Positions 49,798 through 58,652 of a DNA stretch of 64,000 bases are shown piece by piece. Both the position numbers and the translations under genes were made by a program. The stretch is taken from positions 1 to 64,000 of the forward strand of contig CALEBN010000006.1 in NCBI GenBank assembly GCA_937943045.1, written 5' to 3'. The notes beneath the pieces were generated by a model. That model saw only the letters and a program-made list of their open reading frames with translations, was not told the origin of the DNA and searched no databases. This DNA comes from an uncultured Collinsella sp. Lineage in GTDB: Bacteria > Actinomycetota > Coriobacteriia > Coriobacteriales > Coriobacteriaceae. The stretch's first letter is position 1; every line of letters begins with the position of its first letter.

Positions 49798-51934
49798 GCG
49801 CTGCCTGTTGAAGGTGACGAGGGGGTTTGCGTGCCGTTGCCGACCGCATGCTCGCTGCAAGCGAGGCGGCTTTATGGGTCGAGCCGGGATCGACCTGTTT
49901 ATCGAAGACGGTGCCTACACCACGCTCTCCTCCGCGGTGGTCATCTTGGTGGTGCTCACGCTACTGTTTTCGTCGACGGCGGCGATATGGAGCATGTCGC
50001 GCGCGGGAGACACCCAGGTGGCTGCCGATAGCGGCGCGCTGGCAGGCGCCAATGTGGTGGCGTCCTACCATACGGCTGCGACGGTGGTGGATGCGAGCAT
50101 TTTGAGTTTGGGCCTGGCGGGGTTTGCCACGATCGGCACCGGCTTGGTCGCCATCCTTATTCCGGGTGCCGAGCTTGCCGCGGGCGATATGGTCGACACG
50201 GGAATCGAGATCATTAAAACGCGCAACAAGTTTGCCAAAAGCGCCTCCAAGGGCCTGCAGAAAATCGAGACGGCTCTACCGTATCTGGTTGCCGCGCGAG
50301 CTACGCAGGCCGTGTCGGCGCAGGATACCGAGGGTGCGACCTATACCGGTACGGCGCTTGCCGTGCCCAGGACGTCCGAGTCGGATTTCGTTGCGCTCGA
50401 GGGTTCCGAGATCTCGACCGATGTGATTAAAGACACATCGAAAGATCTGGAACGCGCAGCAGATGAGTTGCAGAAGGCCTCGGAGGAGACGGCGAAAGCA
50501 AAAGAGCGTGCCTGGCTTGCGGATTGCGGCGGGTCGGATCCGGCTTCGGTCGGCAGCCGCTCATGCATGTGGGAACGCGCGAAGAGCCTGGCAAAGCTAT
50601 CGGATATTGAGAATCCGCACAAAGCCTCGAGTATCACGTGGGAGCCGCAAGTGGCACTCGATCGCGCGAAGGCCTACTATCACCAGCGTCTGGCAGACGA
50701 AAAACCGCAGGGTTCAAGCGTCGAGATGAAGGCGGAGTCGGCGGCGCGCAAGGCGTTTTACACCTATGCGAGCGCAGAGGTCAATCGCGCATATATAACC
50801 GAAGACGGAGACCGGGCCACTTCCTATATTCCGTTGTTGCCGCGCAACACTGACGAGGTGCGAGCGACGGAACTCTATACCGATGCGGCGTGGCCAACCA
50901 GTACCAACGATGGCAAAACGTATCTGCATTATGGAACGAGCTGCCCCAACTATAAGAAAGGGACGCCAGGCGGGCTAGCCTCGGTCGCTGCTTATGACGG
51001 GCAGGACAAATGCAACAGATGCCATTTTGGTGTTTCGTCGCTCGGCGCCGTTGCGGCTCCTTCGACTTCTATCGAAAACGGCTTCGAGTACCACTTTGAT
51101 CGATTCAAAGACGCCCTGAAGAAATACGTCGAATGCCGCAACAAAGAGCTCGAGCTCATGCGCCAGACCGAGGACGAGGCAGACCGTGCGGGCAATGCGT
51201 TTGACGAGGCCATTAAAGCGCTTTCGGGCGAGCGTCCGCGTATCGCCCCGCCCGGCCGCAATGGCGTGGTTGCCCTTGCGGTTTCGGGTGCCATCTCGAG
51301 CCCCGATGAGCTCAACTCTTCGTTTAACACGACAGTCAGGCTTGGCGATCGCGGCGCGATCTCTGCTGCGGTGCTGGCGCCCGATGACGCGACGGCGCAG
51401 AACAACGTTCTCTCGCGGTTTTTCTCGACGCTGGAGGAGCGTTCGGGTGGCGTTGCCGGTGTACTCGATGACGTCATGGATGTTTGGGGACGGCTGCTTG
51501 TGGGATACGGAGACATCCAGGGCTCGGCCGACGAGCTTATGGATGAGATGATCGATGACCTGGGAGGGGACAGTGGCGCGCTGGGCTCCATTGCGTCGTG
51601 GCTCGGCGATACCGTTTCGGCGTCCGTGGCGGCGCTGGGCTTGGAACCGTGCGATTTGCGCCTGCGAAAGCCGGTGTTGACCGACACCGCCAACGTCATC
51701 AAGAGCCCGGGGTCTGACATCACAGGTCTTTCTAATGCGCAGGACAAGCTACGAAGTATTCCGCTGGGCGTGACCGATCCCAAGGCGCTTTGCGAGGCGC
51801 TGGAATATCAAGTCGAGCGCACCATCAGCGGCACGGTGTTCACGCTTGCGGAGATTCCGCTGCCCGGCGGCGGTTCCATCCCACTTACCGTCGATGTCGC
51901 CACGCTGGCGGGTGCCTTGGGCGGTGGGTCGTAA
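49769..51934 (+). CDS. TadG-like pilus protein
   Basis: This 721-residue protein has an N-terminal membrane helix (about 55-75) followed by DTQVAADSGALAGANVV, the TadG-like signature. A second hydrophobic stretch lies near 115-140. The rest is a large outer region with Glu/Lys-rich helical parts (near 215-260) and several Cys, including CPNYKKG and CNRCHFG near 395-415. GGAGGGA before the ATG sets the start, which lies inside the end of the previous gene. TadG proteins are thought to anchor or tip the pilus. Confidence 0.75.
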   Translation: MIHGLLHGIKRCLLKVTRGFACRCRPHARCKRGGFMGRAGIDLFIEDGAYTTLSSAVVILVVLTLLFSSTAAIWSMSRAGDTQVAADSGALAGANVVASYHTAATVVDASILSLGLAGFATIGTGLVAILIPGAELAAGDMVDTGIEIIKTRNKFAKSASKGLQKIETALPYLVAARATQAVSAQDTEGATYTGTALAVPRTSESDFVALEGSEISTDVIKDTSKDLERAADELQKASEETAKAKERAWLADCGGSDPASVGSRSCMWERAKSLAKLSDIENPHKASSITWEPQVALDRAKAYYHQRLADEKPQGSSVEMKAESAARKAFYTYASAEVNRAYITEDGDRATSYIPLLPRNTDEVRATELYTDAAWPTSTNDGKTYLHYGTSCPNYKKGTPGGLASVAAYDGQDKCNRCHFGVSSLGAVAAPSTSIENGFEYHFDRFKDALKKYVECRNKELELMRQTEDEADRAGNAFDEAIKALSGERPRIAPPGRNGVVALAVSGAISSPDELNSSFNTTVRLGDRGAISAAVLAPDDATAQNNVLSRFFSTLEERSGGVAGVLDDVMDVWGRLLVGYGDIQGSADELMDEMIDDLGGDSGALGSIASWLGDTVSASVAALGLEPCDLRLRKPVLTDTANVIKSPGSDITGLSNAQDKLRSIPLGVTDPKALCEALEYQVERTISGTVFTLAEIPLPGGGSIPLTVDVATLAGALGGGS

Positions 51935-52410
51935 TGGGCATCCGCACGCGCCTGTGCGAGGAGCGCGCCCAGGCGACGGTCGAGATGGCCGTGGTCACGC
52001 CCGTCCTGCTGGTCCTGGCGCTTATCGTGTACAACGTCATGTTCTTTGCCGACGCGGTCGCGCGCTTCGATCGCGTGGTGCCCGATATCGTGCTAGCGCA
52101 TGCCGTGGCGCCGAGCGGGGAGGGCGATGGCAACTCCATCGATTCCTCCGCGACCGTTCAGGCTCAGATCCAACATGCCATGGAAGGCTATGACTTGCAG
52201 ATCGAGGTCTCAAGCGAGCAGGGTGCGACGACATCGGATGGCGGTCTGCTTTCGCTTTCCGGCACGTTTAGGACCTATACCTGCACCATGCGCTACGAGC
52301 CGTGGCCGAGCTCGCTCAGCATCGCCGGCGTTTCGCTGGGGGCACCGGCACAGTTGTCGCACGAGCGCGCAGTGACAGTCGACCCGTGGCGTCCGGGGGT
52401 GGTCACGTGA
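51934..52410 (+). CDS. TadE/TadF-like pseudopilin
   Basis: This 158-residue protein begins MGIRTRLCEERAQATVEMAV, a pilin-type N-terminus with Gln after Ala and Glu in position 5, then a membrane helix VVTPVLLVLALIVYNVMFF and a polar outer domain with TYTCTMRYEPWP near the end. The ATG overlaps the stop of the TadG-like gene (TAATG). It is likely a minor pilin. Confidence 0.8.
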   Translation: MGIRTRLCEERAQATVEMAVVTPVLLVLALIVYNVMFFADAVARFDRVVPDIVLAHAVAPSGEGDGNSIDSSATVQAQIQHAMEGYDLQIEVSSEQGATTSDGGLLSLSGTFRTYTCTMRYEPWPSSLSIAGVSLGAPAQLSHERAVTVDPWRPGVVT

Positions 52411-52766
52411 ACGCGGTCTCATCCTATATTGCCTACGCGCGGGCGCTCAGCAGGCTGGGTTGGACGCCTGCGGAGTTTGTGGTGGCGGAGTCGTTTGCCG
52501 TGCGCCTGCGTGGCATGCTGGGGCGGTCGCCGATTGCCGCCAACGGGTTGCCGCTCGTCATGGCGTTTCCACGCTGCTCTTCGGTCCACACCTGCTTTAT
52601 GGCCTATCCCATCGACATTGCCTTTATCGATCGAAACGGCAGCATCCTCGCGTGCTACGAAAACGTCCGTCCTTGGCGCATGTGTTCCTGTCCCGGTGCC
52701 TGGGCGGTGCTGGAACGCCCTTCAATCCTCGCTACACCTCCCGCCTTTCAACAAGTGCCGGCGTAA
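52407..52766 (+). CDS. DUF192 protein
   Basis: This 119-residue protein has the DUF192 pattern: ESFAVRLRGMLGR near the N-terminus, CSSVHTCFMAYPIDIAFID in the middle and a hydrophobic end. The family has a small beta fold of unknown function and is often secreted or attached to envelope genes; here no signal peptide is seen. The GTG start overlaps the previous stop (GTGA), so it is the last gene of the Tad operon. Confidence 0.8.
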   Translation: MNAVSSYIAYARALSRLGWTPAEFVVAESFAVRLRGMLGRSPIAANGLPLVMAFPRCSSVHTCFMAYPIDIAFIDRNGSILACYENVRPWRMCSCPGAWAVLERPSILATPPAFQQVPA

Positions 52767-52824
52767 GAATTGGCGACAGCGGACTTTCGTCATACGAAAT
52801 TGGGTAAGATGGAGGAGAAGATGC

Positions 52825-53091
52825 ATGGATGTTGAGATCCATCCCAACGCCAAAAAACACTTGACGGAAAAGCAAGTGCTTGGTGCCTGGTTCGCGGTTA
52901 CTGAGTGCATTCGCCGCGAGTCGGAGGACGAGCCGCCGAGATGGCTTGCCATTGGATGGCTTCCAGATGGTCGAAGTATGGAACTTGTTGCAGTCGAACT
53001 AATTCGTGGATGGCTCATTATTCATGCCCTGTCTCCGGTTCAGAAGAAATTCTGGCAAGAGATCGAGCAAGCTCGGCAGAGGGGTCGATGA
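52825..53091 (+). CDS. Possible toxin of a toxin-antitoxin pair
   Basis: This 88-residue protein is small, soluble and basic at its C-terminus (FWQEIEQARQRGR). The pattern of short beta strands WLAIGWLPDGRSMELVAVEL followed by WLIIHALSP resembles RelE/BrnT-like small toxins, but no catalytic motif is certain. GGAGGAGAAG before the ATG is an excellent ribosome site. The next gene overlaps its stop and encodes a likely DNA-binding antitoxin. Confidence 0.5.
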   Translation: MDVEIHPNAKKHLTEKQVLGAWFAVTECIRRESEDEPPRWLAIGWLPDGRSMELVAVELIRGWLIIHALSPVQKKFWQEIEQARQRGR

Positions 53092-53375
53092 TGAGCAAGG
53101 CGTATACGGCTGCCAATGGTCAGGTTGTAACGGATGAAATGATTGACGCGTGGTGCGAGCCGTACGAGCATGGCGGGTTTCCGGACGGCGAGCATACCGT
53201 TGGGGGGATCGTGCACGGGCGGCCTCCGCTCTCAAGCGAAGGGACGGCAACGCTATCGGTCAAGATTCCCCTAGGGATGAAGGAGGCGATTCGTCGTCGG
53301 GCGGCGGCTGAAGGAATGACGCCAAGTGAGTTTGCCCGTGCAGCCTTGAGCGAAAAACTTCTTGCGGTGGGTTGA
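53088..53375 (+). CDS. Ribbon-helix-helix-type antitoxin
   Basis: This 95-residue protein has an N-terminal part rich in Gly and Asp and a C-terminal ribbon-helix-helix-like segment: TATLSVKIPLGMKEAIRRRA (near 55-74) followed by AAEGMTPSEFARAALSEKL. Such proteins bind DNA as dimers and repress their own operon. The start is ATGATG at 53088-53093, overlapping the toxin stop. The order toxin first, antitoxin second is unusual but known. Confidence 0.6.
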   Translation: MMSKAYTAANGQVVTDEMIDAWCEPYEHGGFPDGEHTVGGIVHGRPPLSSEGTATLSVKIPLGMKEAIRRRAAAEGMTPSEFARAALSEKLLAVG

Positions 53376-53450
53376 TGTCTCTAACGTGCTGTTCTATAGG
53401 GTCGGCCTTGTGGCTGGCGCCGTGCTCAAAAACTTTTTTCAAATTCTCGG

Positions 53451-53478
53451 TTGACCGGAGCGCGTCCTTGGTTATACT
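53451..53478 (+). promoter_or_regulatory. Promoter of tRNA-Phe
   Basis: TTGACC (53451-53456), a 16-bp spacer and TATACT (53473-53478) form a near-consensus promoter 32 bases before the tRNA. An AAACTTTTTTCAAA block just upstream looks like an UP element; a near copy lies before the tRNA-Leu promoter. Confidence 0.85.
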
Positions 53479-53510
53479 AATCAAGCCTTGAAACAAGGCA
53501 CACCTCAAAT

Positions 53511-53565
<55 letters not shown>

Positions 53566-53583
<18 letters not shown>

Positions 53584-53821
53584 CCTTGAATTGACGAGGA
53601 CCTCTGCAAAGGGGTCCTTTTCTTTTATGTGGACCATGCATGGAATCGAACCCCGTGAGGGCGCGGAGCTGAGGAAACGCGCAAGCGTTTTCCAGCGTAG
53701 CTCGCAAGGCGCGCAAGCGCCGCGGCGGTCCGTCCGCGCAGCGCGCGGACGCGATTCCCTTCCCCGCCACCTTGAATTGACTAGGACCTCTGCAAAGGGG
53801 TCCTTTTCTTTTATGTGGACC
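53566..53821 (+). repeat. Duplicated 3' end of tRNA-Phe around a structured core
   Basis: The 70 bases 53566-53635 (T-loop, acceptor strand, terminator) recur at 53752-53821 with one mismatch. Between them lies a 116-bp core with an inverted copy of the T-arm (GGAATCGAACCCC at 53642-53654), and three hairpins, among them GGCGC-GCAA-GCGCC and a perfect CGTCCGCGC/GCGCGGACG. Parts of the core match the core at tRNA-Leu. The layout suits a small element targeting tRNA 3' ends. Confidence 0.8.
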
Positions 53822-54063
53822 CGCGGAAAGCGCATCCCATTATTGAGCGAAAGAATGGAATGCGCTTTCCGGCGCCTGCCCTCGGCGTGTATGCGCATCT
53901 CGGTACGTCATCTTGACCCCGCTCGCCCCAGACATTCCTCCCGCTTTTGCGCCACTTTACAGACCGTTCGGTCGTCTGTCCGCACGCGCGGGTATACTCA
54001 AAACGATACTTTTCCTATGCAATACGATGCAGGTTTGGCCTGCACGATCCGAAGGGGGCAGTG

Positions 54064-55125
54064 ATGGAGAGGATACTCGGCGTTAATCTCTCTGGCTGGT
54101 TTATTCCCGAGCCTTGGGTGACCCCGTCGCTATACGCGGCGACCGGTGCATCCAACGCGGCCGAGCTGCAGGAGGCCATGGGCACCGCCGCCTATAACGA
54201 GCGCATGCGCCGTCATTACGAGACGTTTGTGAGTGAGGACGATTTTCGCCGCATGGCGCAGATCGGTCTCAATGCCGTGCGTCTGCCGGTGCCCTGGTAT
54301 GCCTTTGGTTCGCAGGAGTCCGATGCGTCCTACATCTCGGTTGTCGACTACATCGACCGTGCAATTGAGTGGGCTGCCAAGTACGACATCCGCGTGCTGC
54401 TCGATCTGGCGACGGTGCCCGGTGGCCAGGGCGATTCCAACGATTCGCCCACCACGCCGGAGGCTGTTGCCGAGTGGCATTCGTCCACCAACGGCCGTCA
54501 TGTCGCACTCGACGTGCTCGAGCGCTTGGCCGATCGCTACGGCGAGGCCGAGAGCCTGCTGGGCATTGAGCTGCTGGACACGCCGCAGATGAGCGTCCGC
54601 AAGAGCCTCTTTACCATGACGGATGGAATTCCGGCCCACTACTTGCGCAATTTCTATCGCGATGCCTACGAGCTCGTCCGTTCGTATATGCCCGAGGATA
54701 AGATCGTCGTCTTCTCGTCTTCGGGGCATCCCAGCGAGTGGAAGCATTTTATGCGCGGTGCCAAGTACAAGAACGTCTACATGGACCTTCACCTGTACCA
54801 TTACCGCGACGAGTATGCGCTCGACATCACGAGCCCCCGCGGGCTGACGACGGCGATTTCGCGTAACAAGCGCGAGCTTAAAGAAGCGATCTCGACTGGG
54901 TTCCCCGTGCTGGTGGGCGAATGGTCGGGCGCGGCGATCTTTGCCAACTCGTCGGTTACGCCCGAGGGCCGCAATGCCTACGAGCGCGTGTTTATCGCCA
55001 ACCAGCTGGCTTCGTTTGCGCCGGCTGCCGGTTGGTTCTTCCAAACGTGGAAGACCGAGAAGCGCATTGCAGCATGGGACGCCCGCGCGGCACTCGGTAC
55101 GCTCGAGCGCGGCATGATTGAATAG
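54064..55125 (+). CDS. GH5-like (exo-1,3-beta-glucanase-type) protein with altered active site
   Basis: This 353-residue protein has the (beta/alpha)8 plan of GH5, closest to exo-beta-1,3-glucanases: GVNLSGWF at the start, IGLNAVRLPVPWYAF (near 70), DIRVLLDLATVPGGQGDSN (near 114) and VGEWSG (nucleophile Glu286). The acid/base motif LLNEP is replaced by LLDTP (172-174), and the His of the usual DLHGAPG is replaced by Ala (DLATVPG). No signal peptide is present. It may be a pseudo-enzyme or use another acid. The ATG at 54064 follows AAGGGGG. rsmI begins six bases after its stop, so they may be co-transcribed. Confidence 0.75.
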   Translation: MERILGVNLSGWFIPEPWVTPSLYAATGASNAAELQEAMGTAAYNERMRRHYETFVSEDDFRRMAQIGLNAVRLPVPWYAFGSQESDASYISVVDYIDRAIEWAAKYDIRVLLDLATVPGGQGDSNDSPTTPEAVAEWHSSTNGRHVALDVLERLADRYGEAESLLGIELLDTPQMSVRKSLFTMTDGIPAHYLRNFYRDAYELVRSYMPEDKIVVFSSSGHPSEWKHFMRGAKYKNVYMDLHLYHYRDEYALDITSPRGLTTAISRNKRELKEAISTGFPVLVGEWSGAAIFANSSVTPEGRNAYERVFIANQLASFAPAAGWFFQTWKTEKRIAAWDARAALGTLERGMIE

Positions 55126-55131
55126 GTTGAT

Positions 55132-56010
55132 ATGACGCAAAACAGCGCCCATACGGGCAAACTCTATGTGGTCGGCACGCCCATCGGCAACCTGGGCGAC
55201 CTGTCCCCGCGCGTTGGCGAGGCCTTTGCCGCCGCCGATGCCATTTGCTGCGAAGACACGCGTGTGACGTCAAAGCTGCTGATGCACCTGGGCATTTCCA
55301 AGCCGCTTGTCCGTTGCGACGAGAATGTGATCGCCAGTCGCGCCGCCGGCCTGGTCGACCGCCTGCTGGCGGGGGAGACCCTCGCCTTTGCCTCGGACGC
55401 CGGCATGCCGAGCGTGTCCGACCCCGGCCAGGTGCTGGTCGAGGCGGCGCGTGAGGCCGATGTGCCCGTAGAAGTTATTCCCGGGCCCTCTGCTTGCGTC
55501 ACGGCGCTCGTTTCGTCCGGCATTCCCTGCGAGCATTTTTTCTTCGAGGGCTTTTTGGACCGAAAGCACGGCGACCGCGTGCGCCGTTTGCAGCGCCTTG
55601 CCGTAGTACCCGGCGCGCTCATCTTCTACGAGTCTCCACATCGCATCGTGGCGACGCTCGAGGCCGTGGCGGAGGTCTTTCCCCAGCGTGAGGTTGCCGT
55701 CTGCCGCGAACTCACCAAGCTGCACGAGGAGGTCTTGCGCGGGCCCGCTGCCCAGCTCGCCGAGGAGCTGCGTGCTCGCGGCGAGGTAAAGGGCGAGATT
55801 GCGCTGGTCATCGCGCCGCCGAGCGAGGACGAGGAGGCTGGCATCGTACCGGTTGGCGCCGCGGCAGCGGATCCCGACGAGGCCCTGCGCGAGGATATCC
55901 GCGCCGCGCTCGAGGAGGGGGAGCCCGCCTCTGCGGTGGCCAAGCGCCTGTCTCAGAAGTATTCGCGCCGCAAGCGCGATGTCTATGCCATGGTGCTCGA
56001 TATGCAATAG
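55132..56010 (+). CDS. rsmI: 16S rRNA (cytidine-1402-2'-O)-methyltransferase
   Basis: This 292-residue enzyme methylates C1402 of 16S rRNA. It starts with KLYVVGTPIGNLGDLSPR, has CEDTRVTSKLL (near 37), FASDAGMPSVSDPG (near 84) and EVIPGPSACVTAL (near 112), all RsmI signatures of the tetrapyrrole methylase fold. Length is normal. It lies six bases after the GH5-like gene. Confidence 0.95.
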   Translation: MTQNSAHTGKLYVVGTPIGNLGDLSPRVGEAFAAADAICCEDTRVTSKLLMHLGISKPLVRCDENVIASRAAGLVDRLLAGETLAFASDAGMPSVSDPGQVLVEAAREADVPVEVIPGPSACVTALVSSGIPCEHFFFEGFLDRKHGDRVRRLQRLAVVPGALIFYESPHRIVATLEAVAEVFPQREVAVCRELTKLHEEVLRGPAAQLAEELRARGEVKGEIALVIAPPSEDEEAGIVPVGAAAADPDEALREDIRAALEEGEPASAVAKRLSQKYSRRKRDVYAMVLDMQ

Positions 56011-56079
56011 ATGGAGGATATCCAGCCCTTGCGCTAGAATCATCCCCTGTATGCAACGTTTTTCTGGAGGACAAACCCC

Positions 56080-57681
56080 ATGGATCAAAGCAAGCCTTCG
56101 TTCTTTATCACGACGCCCATCTACTACGTCAACGCCGATCCGCACCTGGGCACGGCTTATTCCACCATCATCGCCGACGTTCAGGCTCGCTATCGCCGCT
56201 CCGCTGGCTACAACGTTAAGTTCCTGACCGGCATGGACGAGCACGGCGAGAAGGTCGCCGAGGCCGCAGCCAAGCATGGCATGACGCCGCAGGAGTGGAC
56301 CGACAGCCAGGCTCCGCACTTCAAGGAGCTTTGGAGCAAGCTCGAGATTTCCAACGATGACTTCATTCGCACCACCGAGCCGCGCCAGCATCATGCCGTG
56401 CAGTACCTGTGGGAGCGCATGAAGGAGTCCGGTTACCTGTATAAGGGCAGCTACGACGGCTGGTATTGCGTGCCTGACGAGACCTACTTCACCGATACGC
56501 AGGTCCAGAAGGGCGACGAGGAGTACGGCAGCGTCGGCCAGCACCTGTGCCCCGACTGCCACCGTCCACTTGAGCGCGTGCAGGAGGAGTCCTACTTCTT
56601 TAAGCTTTCCGCCTTCCAGGACAAGCTGCTCAAGCTTTACGACGAGCACCCCGACTTTGTCGAGCCTGCGTTCCGCATGAACGAGGTGCGCAGCTTTGTC
56701 GAGGGCGGTCTTAACGACCTTTCCGTGAGCCGCACGAGCTTTGACTGGGGCATTCAGGTCCCGTTTGACGAGGGCCACGTGACCTACGTGTGGTTCGATG
56801 CACTGCTCAACTATATGACGGCCGTCGGCTACGGCGTCGACACCGACGAGGCGCGTACCGAGCTGGCCTATCGTTGGCCCGCGCAGTTCCACATCGTGGG
56901 TAAGGACATCATCCGCTTCCACTGCGTCATTTGGCCCGCCATGCTCATGGCCATTGGTGAGGCCCTGCCCGAGCACGTCTTTGCCCACGGCTTCCTGACC
57001 GTGCGCAATGCCGAGACCGGCAAGGCCGAGAAGATGTCCAAGAGCCGCGGCAACGCCATCGCTCCGCAGGACGTTATCGACATGCTGGGCGTCGAGGGCT
57101 ATCGCTATTACTTCATGACCGACGTCGTCCCCGGCACCGACGGTGCCATCAGCTTCGATCGCATGGAGCAGGTCTACAACGCCGACCTGGCCAACAGCTG
57201 GGGCAACCTTATCTCGCGTTCGCTCAACATGAGCGGCAAGTATTTTGACGGTTGCGCGCCCGCCAAGCCCGCATCGTTCGATGCGTTCGACAACCCGCTG
57301 GCAAAGATCGCCGATGGTCTGGTCGAGCGCTACATGGCCAAGATGGACGTGCTCGATTACGGTGGAGCCAAGGACGAGGTCATGGAGCTCATCCACGCCG
57401 CCAACCACTACATCGAGGACTCCGAGCCTTGGGCACTTGCCAAGGACGAGGCCAAGGCTGACGAGCTGGCGTTTGTGATCTACAACCTGCTCGAGGCCAT
57501 CCGCATTGCCGCTCACCTGCTGATGCCGCTCATGCCCCAGACTTCTGCCGAGACTCTGCGCCGCCTGTCCTGCGAGGACGAGGCCGCGAGCGACGACCTC
57601 AAGGGCATTTGCGCTTGGGGCCTGCTTGCTGGTGGTCAGCCCGTCGAGAAGGGCGATCCGCTGTTCCCGCGTCTGGCGTAG
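56080..57681 (+). CDS. metG: Methionyl-tRNA synthetase
   Basis: This 533-residue class I synthetase charges tRNA-Met. It has PIYYVNADPHLGTAYST (HIGH-type HLGT, near 16), FLTGMDEHGEKVAEAA, CPDCHRPLE (a single metal-type knuckle), the WFDALLNYMTA block, and the KMSKSRGN signature (near 310). The C-terminal half is the helical anticodon domain. There is no C-terminal tRNA-binding extension. TGGAGGAC before the ATG sets the start. Confidence 0.95.
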   Translation: MDQSKPSFFITTPIYYVNADPHLGTAYSTIIADVQARYRRSAGYNVKFLTGMDEHGEKVAEAAAKHGMTPQEWTDSQAPHFKELWSKLEISNDDFIRTTEPRQHHAVQYLWERMKESGYLYKGSYDGWYCVPDETYFTDTQVQKGDEEYGSVGQHLCPDCHRPLERVQEESYFFKLSAFQDKLLKLYDEHPDFVEPAFRMNEVRSFVEGGLNDLSVSRTSFDWGIQVPFDEGHVTYVWFDALLNYMTAVGYGVDTDEARTELAYRWPAQFHIVGKDIIRFHCVIWPAMLMAIGEALPEHVFAHGFLTVRNAETGKAEKMSKSRGNAIAPQDVIDMLGVEGYRYYFMTDVVPGTDGAISFDRMEQVYNADLANSWGNLISRSLNMSGKYFDGCAPAKPASFDAFDNPLAKIADGLVERYMAKMDVLDYGGAKDEVMELIHAANHYIEDSEPWALAKDEAKADELAFVIYNLLEAIRIAAHLLMPLMPQTSAETLRRLSCEDEAASDDLKGICAWGLLAGGQPVEKGDPLFPRLA

Positions 57682-57723
57682 AGACCGCGCGAGCGCCATA
57701 TCGGCAATTTGCTGTTTAGCTGT

Positions 57724-57757
57724 AAGGGCATGGCCACCACGGTCCATGCCCTTTTGT
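57724..57757 (+). terminator. Terminator of metG
   Basis: A 10-bp stem (AAGGGCATGG with its complement, 10-base loop) is followed by TTTTG. Confidence 0.8.
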
Positions 57758-57791
57758 TTCAAGACGCCGCCATCATGCTAAGGAGGCAACC

Positions 57792-58652
57792 ATGACAACT
57801 TCGCCTTTGGCAAACCCCACGGCCACCAGGGAGCTGCTAGAGGAGTTTGGCCTTGCGACTAAGCATCGCCTGGGCCAGAACTTTCTAATCGACAATCATG
57901 TGATCGAGCGTATCTGCGAGCTTGCCGAGCTTGCAGGTGACGAGCGCGTACTCGAGGTGGGTCCGGGTTGCGGTACGTTGACACTTGCGTTGTTGCAGGA
58001 GGCGGCGTGCGTTACGTCGATCGAGGCCGATCCCGAGCTTGAGCCGGTGCTTGACGCCCACGCCGCCGACTATGCCAACTTCCGCTTTATCATGGGCGAT
58101 GCGCTCAAGGTGGGCCCGGAGCAGATTGAGCAGGTTGCGGGCGGTACGCCGACGGTGTTTGTCGCGAATCTGCCCTACAACGTGGCGGCGACGATCATCC
58201 TTCAGTTCTTCCAGACGATGCCCGCGCTTAAGCGCGCTGTCGTCATGGTTCAAAAGGAGGTTGCCGATCGCATTGCCGCAACGCCCGGTAACAAGACCTA
58301 TGGCGGCTACACGGCAAAACTCGGCCTGTACGCGCAGGTGACGGGTCGCTTTGAGGTGCCGCCGCGTTGCTTTATGCCGGCGCCGCACGTGGACTCGGCC
58401 GTCGTGCGTATCGACCGTGTTGACGGCGTGGTGCCCGAGGGGCTCGATCGCGAATTTGTGGCCCGCGTGATTGATGCCGCATTTGCTCAGCGTCGCAAGA
58501 CCATCCGCAATTCCATGAGCGCCAACGGCTTTGCCAAGGACGTGCTCGACGCTGCCTTTGAGGCTTGCGGTATTGCACCCACCACGCGCGCCGAGACGCT
58601 TGATGTTGCTGACTTTGTCCGTCTGGCCCAGGAGCTAATCCATGATGCCTAA
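57792..58652 (+). CDS. rsmA: 16S rRNA (adenine-1518/1519-N6)-dimethyltransferase
   Basis: This 286-residue enzyme (KsgA) dimethylates two adjacent adenosines near the 16S 3' end. It carries KHRLGQNFLIDNHVI (near 24), the SAM-binding EVGPGCGTLT (near 55), the catalytic NLPYNVAA (near 126) and the C-terminal PRCFMPAPHVDSAVV. TAAGGAGG before the ATG is an ideal ribosome site. The tatD gene overlaps its end by 11 bases. Confidence 0.96.
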   Translation: MTTSPLANPTATRELLEEFGLATKHRLGQNFLIDNHVIERICELAELAGDERVLEVGPGCGTLTLALLQEAACVTSIEADPELEPVLDAHAADYANFRFIMGDALKVGPEQIEQVAGGTPTVFVANLPYNVAATIILQFFQTMPALKRAVVMVQKEVADRIAATPGNKTYGGYTAKLGLYAQVTGRFEVPPRCFMPAPHVDSAVVRIDRVDGVVPEGLDREFVARVIDAAFAQRRKTIRNSMSANGFAKDVLDAAFEACGIAPTTRAETLDVADFVRLAQELIHDA

